From Cobetia sp. L2A1 (GTDB taxonomy: Bacteria > Pseudomonadota > Gammaproteobacteria > Pseudomonadales > Halomonadaceae): 64,000 nt of DNA. Position 1 is the stretch's first letter. Every line of letters begins with the position of its first letter. The notes beneath the pieces are model-generated. The model saw nothing but the letters and a program-made list of their open reading frames with translations. It was not told the origin of the DNA and searched no databases. Shown piece after piece: positions 62,423-64,000 of this stretch. The position numbers and the translations under genes were made by a program. The DNA is taken from positions 1,922,001-1,986,000 of the forward strand of contig NZ_CP047025.1 of the NCBI RefSeq assembly GCF_009796845.1. Reading direction: 5' to 3'.

Positions 62423-64000
62423 ATGAGCGATACCCGCGCCCACGAGCGGCTACAGCAATTTTACATCCCTGAAGAGCAGTCCATCTACCTGCTCTCGCAT
62501 CATGATGCCAAGAAACTGAAAGACTGGGTGGCACTATGTGTTGCCCAGTTGGAAGGGCTTGGCTACAGAGACATCCACCTGGTTGGCAAAGGCGCCTATG
62601 GCTTCGTGTTTGCCGGTTGGCGTGGACAGGGTGGCAGGGATGATGAAGGTGTCCGTGAGGAGCACGTCTTCAAGTTCACGCGGGTAACATTGCCACAAGC
62701 GTTACAGGACCGCCTCGAGGAAGAGGCTTATATGCTGGATCAGGTCGCGCATCCGCGTATTCCGCGTTTGATCAGTTATCAGCGTGTGCGTCGCCAGTCG
62801 ATTCTGGTGATGGAGCGTGCGCCTGGCATTAACCTTGAAGAATACTCCCTGCGTCATGGAAGAATGTCGCCTCGCCTGGTGGTCAAGATCGCCTGTCAGC
62901 TGGCAGATATTCTCAAATCACTGCGCGGGACTGGCACAGGAAGTCGCACTGGCGTTGGTTCGACTTCGAGCATGCCTCACATCGGACGTCCTGTGGTACA
63001 CGGTGATATCAAACCTTCCAACCTGGTATTTGATGCCGTGCAAGAGCAGGTCGCGTTGATTGACTGGGGGAGTTCAGTGTTCGCTCAGTTGGATGAGCGA
63101 TTGCAGTTTGTCACGACAAACGTCATGCAGCTGATGTCGGACAACCTCCAGCAGACCAATGCACGGTTGGGGGATGTCTACTTCATCGGCGAGGAGCAGC
63201 TAGGAGGCGCGCTCTCCTCGCCACGATTTGATGAACAGGGCGTCGCGGCCACACTCTATGCGCTCGCGTCGGGTCAATCGTGTCGCTTTGGCGTGCAGGC
63301 CATACCGGCAGTTTCACTCGGGTTACCACGCGAGTTTGCCCGACTGCTGGATGGCTTGTTGTCTGAAGTGTCCGCACAACGAATGCACGCTGGTGACTAT
63401 TTTCTACGTGAGATGCCTCGGTTGGCTCGACTCGTCATGCCGGAGCTCGATTTACCGTCGCCTCAGGCTTTGCTGCCGGTGTGGGTTCGTCCTGCCACGC
63501 GTGAGATTGATACGGTGGTCTATACCTCGCGCAAATCGTTTCTACGTGAAGCCTTTGAGCCATCGGGCTGTCAGGGCGGTAATGCGCTGGATGATATAAA
63601 CGATGTGCAGCTGGATCGCTATTACAAGAATTTCATGCAGGGAATGGGAGAAACAGAGAAAGCCTTTCTCGCCGCCGTCAGTCGGCTGGGGAAGTATCCT
63701 GTTGTCGGTGGGCTAGCGATCAGATGGCAGCCACAAGGTATCTATATTGATACAGCGCTGCATCTTCATGATCCTGCATTGAAGGCTGCCTTTGTGGTCG
63801 CGATCAATAATATGGTCGCACTCGCGCGAGCTATTTATCGCCAAGGTGTATTCAAGGCCTGTCTGTTCAATGCACGCGATACCTTGCATCTTGAACGTAA
63901 AGATCCTGATGCTGCCTTTGTCTTTCCGGTGCCTTCGATTGGTCGCGCGATGCCGAGATTGCCCTACGAAGTCAGTGCCGTACCGGAACTTGAAGACGAA
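62423..64000 (+). CDS. Protein-kinase-like protein, partial at the right edge
   Basis: 526 codons are open to the window end; the C terminus is missing. A eukaryotic-like kinase fold: Gly loop VGKGAYGFVFAG (54-65), a possible ATP Lys84 in HVFKFTR, Glu101 in EEEAYMLDQ, the catalytic loop VVHGDIKPSNLVF (Asp195, Lys197, Asn200) and the metal Asp214 in LIDWGSS. So HRD is HGD and DFG is DWG, but the key residues are kept. The C-terminal half has a second domain (KNFMQGMGETEKAFLAAVSRLGKYPVVGGLAI). It starts 53 bp after bkdB on the same strand, so it may be co-transcribed. Target unknown. Confidence 0.8.
   Translation, partial: MSDTRAHERLQQFYIPEEQSIYLLSHHDAKKLKDWVALCVAQLEGLGYRDIHLVGKGAYGFVFAGWRGQGGRDDEGVREEHVFKFTRVTLPQALQDRLEEEAYMLDQVAHPRIPRLISYQRVRRQSILVMERAPGINLEEYSLRHGRMSPRLVVKIACQLADILKSLRGTGTGSRTGVGSTSSMPHIGRPVVHGDIKPSNLVFDAVQEQVALIDWGSSVFAQLDERLQFVTTNVMQLMSDNLQQTNARLGDVYFIGEEQLGGALSSPRFDEQGVAATLYALASGQSCRFGVQAIPAVSLGLPREFARLLDGLLSEVSAQRMHAGDYFLREMPRLARLVMPELDLPSPQALLPVWVRPATREIDTVVYTSRKSFLREAFEPSGCQGGNALDDINDVQLDRYYKNFMQGMGETEKAFLAAVSRLGKYPVVGGLAIRWQPQGIYIDTALHLHDPALKAAFVVAINNMVALARAIYRQGVFKACLFNARDTLHLERKDPDAAFVFPVPSIGRAMPRLPYEVSAVPELEDE

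Overview
The window looks like chromosomal DNA of a gammaproteobacterium, most likely a halophilic or marine member of the Oceanospirillales such as Halomonas or a relative. This rests on gene content, not on a search. The supporting genes are the compatible-solute uptake genes (BetT-type choline carrier, ProVWX-type betaine ABC system), AcpH, DUF3581, DUF1244, the wrbA-DUF2069-arsC trio and the formate dehydrogenase cluster with DUF3305/DUF3306. The DNA is moderately GC-rich, densely coding and mostly housekeeping. I see no rRNA, tRNA, CRISPR array or prophage. The only mobile DNA is a decayed IS30-type element near 10.7-11.75 kb.

Region 0-10.4 kb: the end of an amidase gene, a PuuE-type allantoinase, a two-gene DNA repair operon (FAN1-like VRR-NUC nuclease plus a helicase with an N-terminal nuclease domain), a DUF3581 hot-dog-like protein, a flavoprotein-SelD fusion, and acyl carrier protein phosphodiesterase. 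Region 10.65-11.75 kb: the IS30 remnant. Region 11.9-27.5 kb is one functional block: periplasmic alpha carbonic anhydrase, Moco genes moeA and moaB with DUF1244, a three-subunit Tat-exported formate dehydrogenase whose active-site residue is Cys rather than Sec, a small Tat-leader protein, a TorD-type chaperone, a multi-cluster ferredoxin, DUF3306 and DUF3305. Facing away from these are fdhD and a DNA-binding regulator with a substrate-binding-like domain.

Region 27.7-36.6 kb: a XRE-cupin regulator with candidate GTTTCC operators, a histone-deacetylase-family protein divergent from a Pat-type protein acetyltransferase (a possible write/erase pair), and a glycine-betaine ABC transporter with two strong inverted repeats before its binding-protein gene. 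Region 36.5-45.9 kb: RluA pseudouridine synthase ending in a 16-bp tandem repeat, an unknown acidic protein, PdxH, AzlC/AzlD, cytochrome b561 and cytochrome c', DUF2069/WrbA/ArsC, a YihY membrane protein and an exported alpha/beta hydrolase followed by a 63-bp near-perfect palindrome.

Region 46.2-64 kb: potABCD polyamine uptake, a SmrA homologue with an altered active-site motif, a Gly/Pro-rich exported protein, BetT, a fatty-acyl-CoA ligase, a dicarboxylate/glutamate symporter, and a branched-chain 2-oxoacid dehydrogenase operon (E1 alpha, E1 beta, double-lipoyl E2). The operon is preceded by a LiuR-like palindrome. It is followed 53 bp later by a protein-kinase-like gene that runs off the end of the window.

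No wholly new system is obvious. The least explained parts are the bkd-linked kinase, the acetyltransferase/deacetylase/XRE-cupin locus, the FAN1-helicase operon with a LexA-like box, and the formate dehydrogenase accessory proteins.
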